A stretch of 64,000 bases of DNA, from assembly GCA_964035545.1 (NCBI GenBank), contig OZ037767.1, positions 30,928,128-30,992,127 of the forward strand. Reading direction: 5' to 3'. The stretch comes from Bugula neritina (taxonomy: Eukaryota > Bryozoa > Gymnolaemata > Cheilostomatida > Bugulidae). Position 1 is the stretch's first letter. Each line of letters begins with the position of its first letter. The position numbers and the translations under genes are program-made. The notes under the pieces are model-generated. The model was not told where the DNA came from. It ran no database searches and saw nothing but the letters and a program-made list of their open reading frames with translations. This document shows positions 59,301-64,000 of the stretch, in pieces.

Positions 59301-59651
59301 AGTAGTATAGATTATGTATTTACAAACCAACACACAGAAAACAGTCTTTTGCTAAATAGAAATTTTGCTATATCTGTAAAATGAGAGTTGTGTCACCCTA
59401 GCAATGGGATGAGCAATGTCATGCGATTGTCAAACTACCACAACCTAATTTCTCTTTGTAAAAACTTGCAGCAAGTGATTGAAGCTGCAGCTGGAGCGAC
59501 TGTGGCAGCTCTGTTTACTGAGAAAATGGCCGCACTTCCTGCGAGTATCAAGAAGGTGGCGGTTATTTCCTGTGGAGGCAATGTGGATATTGATAATCTC
59601 CCCTGGTATGAAAGCTACGTCAACCCTTTCAAGATGGGAGACATTATCTAA
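53336..59651 (+). CDS. SRR: Serine racemase-like PLP enzyme (nine coding exons, 344 aa)
   Basis: Coding exons: 53336-53340 (ATGAG only), 55141-55324, 56166-56222, 56369-56535, 57167-57251, 58126-58273, 58679-58836, 59014-59064 and 59472-59651; total 1,035 nt with consistent phases. The length is close to human SRR (340). Fold-type II PLP signatures are present: Schiff-base Lys56 in TGAFKIRGA, SSGNHG at 86-91 with catalytic Ser87, glycine loop SGGGL at 188-192, and SCGGNVD near the C-terminus. The enzyme should interconvert L- and D-serine and/or dehydrate serine to pyruvate in the cytosol. The position equal to human metal ligand Glu210 is Thr213 (YLVTPRG), and the Asp216 position is Met219, so divalent metal activation may be lost. 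An in-frame alternative acceptor at 58,628 would insert 17 Cys-rich residues at this point. A serine/threonine dehydratase is the alternative. Confidence 0.88.
54985..55085. repeat. TATAA-type simple repeat in serine racemase intron 1
   Basis: Runs of tataa words (tataatataatataa) end about 55 bp before the exon 2 acceptor. Confidence 0.8.
56546..56895. repeat. C-rich tandem repeat in serine racemase intron 4
   Basis: First taccctccctaccctcctcccccc-like units, then ccgtactgtaacactataccctcccccc units with C runs up to about 14. It is the most strand-biased tract in the window. The complementary G runs could form quadruplexes on the template (minus) strand. Confidence 0.9.
58023..58125 (+). 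repeat. 43-bp repeat multiplying the exon 6 acceptor of serine racemase
   Basis: tgatacttgtactattgccag/GGTACATGTG occurs three times, with acceptor AGs ending at 58039, 58082 and 58125. Only the last precedes the coding exon. The 43-bp spacing means upstream acceptors would shift the frame. Confidence 0.85.
58261..58432 (+). repeat. 30/37-bp repeat multiplying the exon 6 donor of serine racemase
   Basis: tctagtcactccacgtg/gtaggttt recurs, giving donors at 58274, 58304, 58341, 58371 and 58401. The second donor lies 30 bp downstream in frame and would add ten residues (GRFICLVTPR); beyond it the frame meets TAG. Confidence 0.85.
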
Positions 59652-62600
59652 ACTCGGCAGCTACTTACCATAACACGCTCAAGCTACTCATGACATGCAT
59701 TGCTTACTAGTTACAATATGCAGTCATAAAAGATTATATTAGGAGTTGCGATTCCGGATAAAAAGATTATTAGGTGGTACAACTCCCTACAGTAGAGGAT
59801 TACCAGTACATATTATTAGTATCTAATAATTATATTTTATACTTTTTATTATTTTATCACAAATTGTACTACTAGAAACTAATTTTTTCATGCTTTTAAC
59901 TTTTATGTACTAAAATAGACTTTTTATTGCAGCTTACTTTAGCAGTTATGAAATTGCATTTTATGCTATTGTTATTCCATATAATATATTTGCTAATTTT
60001 GTACGTTTTTGTATAAATAAAATTCTGCATACTTTTTATAACTAATAAAATATGATTATTTTATTAAAACAAAGTTATACTACATAAGTTAAACATAAGT
60101 TAATTGCTATAGTATAATTTTGACATGATTTTATATAAGAAAGTCAATCTACTGTATGTATATTACATATCTTATTTTATTCAATGCAATGATATACTAT
60201 AGCTAATATTTGCGAATGGAAAGCTTTAACTGAATCTACTTCGGTGCAGTCTGAGGCTTGAATTGTTGTAAACTAAAAAGAGAAGGTACCTTTCAAAGCT
60301 ACCACAAAACTGTGTCTTTGTACTAAAAGCTGTGAAATCATTACTCCAATCAATTTTCTATTGTATAGTATAATATATCATAGTTAAATGCAGTAGCAAA
60401 AAAGTGTAGCTACACAATTTTGTCAACAAAAAACACATTTTCTCAAGCAAAATCATTGCTAGTGTTTCATCTCATGCTACCTATTGTTGAATTTTTACAG
60501 TTTTCTATAAAAAGTCTAAATGCGGGAGACAACAGCTTTCAACTCATGCAGTTTGGAAAGCATACTGTAGTCGTTCTAAATGCATTATTTCACCATATAT
60601 ACCTTAACGATCCTTTTTAGTAGAACTAGTCGAAATATTGCTAGAGCAAAATAGATTGCACTCAGCACACACTATCTTATATAGCAGATTAATTACAAAA
60701 TTTACCTGCAGTTGGTACATTTCATAATCCTTCATACTCATAGATATAATATATACTTCAAGTGCTATATAAGTGTCGTATCTTTCTGCTTAATAATTGT
60801 GTTATCAACAAACCTTCAAGTTTTTTATGACTTCAATTTGTATTTCTACGAGTTGCAACTACACAATTATTAAAGCTAGGTCACCTGCAGCTAGAGTGTC
60901 ATGTGGGCAAAGTGGCCTGTAGAGTGTCATGTCAGGCAAGGTAGCCTGTAGGGTGTCATGTTAGGCAAAGTAGACTGCAGAGTAGAGTGCCATGTTAGAT
61001 AAGGTAGTTTGTAGACTGTAGGGTGCCCTATTGGCAAGCTGGTCTGTAGAGTGTCATGTTAGGCAAGGAGGCATATATGATTTTAGACTTTATTGCACTG
61101 CTATACAAGCACCTGCTATACAAGCACCTGCTATACAAGCACCTGTGACTAATTGTTTGTATGATTCTTTAGTTATAATATTCACTAGTCTTATACTAAA
61201 CTGCAGCTTTTGAAATAAAATGTAGACAGACACCTTCTGTACTTTGAGTGATCAATACTAGTTTAGTGATAAACTGGAAACTTGTCATTACATTTAAATA
61301 CTCCATCTTCAGTGATGCAATACTACAAACAGGTTGTGGTAATTTATCACTTACTTGTTTACATATTTATCTTAGTGCAAACTCCTCTTATATTCAAGAT
61401 ACACACCCACTATATGGGTTAGTTCCTTTCAATGAAAGTTTTCCTGTTAATTAATGACTGGTTGGTGGTACAAACCTCTAATAAAGTTGTAGTGATTAAA
61501 TCAAAACACTATTACTATCCACTTATATTATATAATGCAAAGTCATTTAAGCAATCCTAGTAGCTACAAATCAAAGAGTTGATAACTCATAATAAGAATA
61601 GTGAATTCAAGTTTTTCTATCTTTATAAACTTTTTTTTTTGTAAAACAATATGTTGCAGTGCTTTGCTAAGCGTTGTGGCCTTGTTACAATACATAATAT
61701 ATTACATATTTTTATAAATTATATAAACATTACACTATGTAATGTACTAGATACCATTATATTACTATATTGCTTATTATATAATGAAAAATGTATTATC
61801 TAATATATCATTGTGACAGCAGCAGCTATTTGCAGAGAAGAGGCGAAAGCTCAACTCTGCTAAAGTTTATATAGCAGAAATTGTAAAGGGCTATAATTTT
61901 TAGTCTTTTTCTAAAGTTCCAGAATAATTCTGAGACATAGTTACATTAAATGCACAATAAGTAGCCACTACCAAGTTCAAAAGCTTATATCATGGTAGAT
62001 AACATGTCTATAACAACACATGAAATAGCATCCATCTAGTATAAACGGCACTGTGCATGTGCTGTGCATTCATCAACCGAATTGGTATCAATATCAGCTT
62101 GAGTGCTTTTTTAAATAAAACTAGTGATTAACATGAAGTTTGTATTTTATTACGCATGCGCAATAAGGTAGAACGTAGATATCAATATATAAACAGACGT
62201 AATTAGTGTGTATGTGTCACTAGTTAGGGGGTATAATTTCATGAACTTTATATCTATATATTTTGTTACATATAAATATAAATATGTATCAATAATATAG
62301 AATGTTATAACGGATTATTCGCCATAAGTGTGTCTCCTTAGAATTGCTGGACTAAATAAGATACTAAAGGATGGACACAATAATGTAACATAATGCAATA
62401 CTGTAACATAATATAATACATGCATTCATATAATATACAACTATAACAATAAGATATGTAACAGTATATTGCTTTTTGCATGATTATCTTAGTGTTCGTA
62501 TCATATTTGCATATTTTGCAGAATAGACAATAAAAAGTATTTAAAGTAACTACAGAAATCAGAAGCCTGGTATCTGCATTTGAATGGCTATAATAAGGCT

Positions 62601-63393
62601 AAAGTCTTCAATATAGTCATGAAACCCTTTGATAACATTTCAAGAAGCTTGAGTGTTTTTATCAGCTTTATTAACCCTCTTAAGATGGGAAACTCTGCAT
62701 TAGAAGTTTATGATGGTGAAGCCGTTTTATCAGTCTGAATTTAGATATTAGGAAATTAAACGTTTATCTTTGAAAACACTGATAAAGCGTTGGGCTTTAG
62801 TTACTGCCTATAAGCATAGCAGCTACCTACAACTACAGAAGTCTTTCTTATAAGGTAAGCACGGTATGTTTTCTTGATATTCTGATGTCAAGTTATCGTA
62901 TAGATTTTGACAAGGCACTTTTTACCCTGTTTAATTTAATTTAAAATAATTATGTATGTTCATAAAAGTGGAGGACAAAAAAAACAATCAACACCAAATA
63001 TTTGAAAAGCTTCAAAGCTACTTTATAATCATATTAGTCACTAGGAGGCTTTAAACATGATTTGGAAGAAACATTCTTCTGGAAATAAACATTATAATTC
63101 AAGCCTAGTGGAACAGGAGCTTGTTTGACCCCAAAAGGTCAAGTCAACAGTTACATATGCTAGCCCGTGTGTTAAACGACCACTGTCACATCCATAGTGA
63201 TAGTAGGTTAGTCTAGATGGGTATTGAATGCAGTTAGAGTTCTAACTGGGTAGCTTAGTTAGTACGAATGACGTACAAGCTATATAACTAAACGAGCTTT
63301 TAGCTTTTTGCTTCTCTATCAGTGGTCCATAAACATTAGTGATTAGTGTGAAAACATTTTAGGAATGGACAGAATATAAGGTTAGATAGAGAA
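59652..63393. other. Intergenic region with small tandem repeats
   Basis: A likely serine racemase polyadenylation signal (AATAAA) lies at 60016-60021. An imperfect 35-40-bp repeat (gtagagtgtcatgttaggcaaggtag) runs about five times at 60,893-61,075, and ctatacaagcacctg three times at 61,100-61,144. An NRF1-like palindrome (acgcatgcgca) occurs near 62,151-62,162. No further gene is seen. Confidence 0.45.
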
Positions 63394-63576
63394 ATGGAAG
63401 CAAAATACAGAAATGAGGGTGATGGGGTCGTGACTACGAACAGAGGCAGAGTGGAGAAGAAGCAGACCAACAAACGCTGTTGTATTGCTGTCGGAGTCAT
63501 CATAGTGCTCATCATTGCTGCCGTCATTGGCATCATTGTATACTTTGTAGAGTTCCACAACAAACAGTCTGAATCA
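63394..63576 (+). CDS. First coding exon of a single-pass membrane protein (partial)
   Basis: An ATG at 63394 opens 61 codons ending at a phase-0 donor (GAATCA/gtaagt). The charged N-terminus (MEAKYRNEGDG...RVEKKQTNKR) is followed by a long hydrophobic helix (CCIAVGVIIVLIIAAVIGII region, residues about 29-51) and then EFHNKQSES. Basic residues before the helix and no signal peptide suggest a type II signal anchor with the C-terminus outside. The following exons are not visible before base 64,000. The family is not recognised. Confidence 0.5.
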
Positions 63577-64000
63577 GTAAGTCAGCATTCACGTTTTTCG
63601 TATCTCATGTCAAACTTGAGCTCATACTTCCTGGCTAGAAGTTTGAGTAGAGTGTCTCATTGATTTATTGTACAAGCAGACAATTTGTCATGCTACCAGT
63701 GTTGGCTTAAACTTGAGCAGTTGAAAAGCTGCAACTCTGCCTAAATCTCCATTTTTGTCAAATAAATAAAGCGATGCAATAATATGTGATTGTATACCCT
63801 TTTTGGGGAGACACAAAATTTATTAAAATATGATATATCTAGGTTTCTCTTTGAAGTGGCACTAAATATATTAGTATAAGCAAGATGATATGTGCACACG
63901 TTTATTACCACAATATGTTTGTTTGGCTAGTGATAGAGTCATGGCTACTTTAGGTTGTGGACTACTTGGCTGTTGTCAAGGTCATTGAGAAGTAGTTAGA

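Overview
The window is nuclear DNA of an AT-rich invertebrate animal. Genes are split into short exons by small introns with GT-AG ends, TATA boxes are visible, and there is no operon structure. Retroelements, a DNA transposon and many tandem repeats fill the gaps. The content (serine racemase, a mucin-stalked membrane receptor, an MDC1-like TQ-repeat protein, a TspO-like membrane protein, a Kolobok transposon, Ty3/gypsy elements) would fit a sponge, cnidarian or another compact invertebrate genome; the phylum cannot be fixed from sequence alone.

Layout. 1-5,892 (minus): twelve exons of a gene encoding short acidic repeats with TQ motifs, resembling MDC1-type DNA-damage mediators; its C-terminus runs off the left edge and its N-terminus is not recognised. 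6,342-10,817 (plus): an intact Ty3/gypsy retrotransposon with two identical 120-bp LTRs. 12,856-15,805 (plus): a six-exon, 319-aa multipass membrane protein with a TspO-like signature. 18,610-19,209 (minus): an isolated copy of the last exon of a receptor gene. 19,791-20,643 (minus): copies of three exons of the MDC1-like gene. 21,837-22,437: remains of a LINE. 22,467-27,801 (minus): a GC-rich, damaged gypsy element with an extra reading frame after pol. 28,863-32,662: a TTAA-flanked Kolobok/Mutator-like transposon. 32,889-35,717 (plus): second copy of the TspO-like gene. 38,151-46,189 (minus): complete eight-exon, 701-aa single-pass receptor. 47,358-48,085: a 23-bp satellite. 53,336-59,651 (plus): serine racemase, nine coding exons, 344 aa. 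63,394-63,576 (plus): first coding exon of another single-pass membrane protein.

The main structure is a tandem segmental duplication. A unit holding the upstream exons of the MDC1-like gene, the whole TspO-like gene and the last receptor exon occurs twice (about 4,957-19,685 and 19,691-39,226). Each copy carries its own transposon insertions, and the other copy serves as the empty site. As a result, the MDC1-like gene is carried by the left copy and the receptor gene by the right copy, with orphan exons of both in the middle.

The most unusual signal is that short tandem duplications at several unrelated genes run across exon-intron junctions and so multiply splice sites: five donor copies at 33-bp spacing (MDC1-like), six acceptors at 42-bp spacing (TspO-like copy 1), and three acceptors plus five donors around one exon of serine racemase. 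In two of these cases at least one extra site is in frame. Exon coordinates were derived by hand from splice signals, phase consistency and, where possible, comparison between the two duplicate copies.
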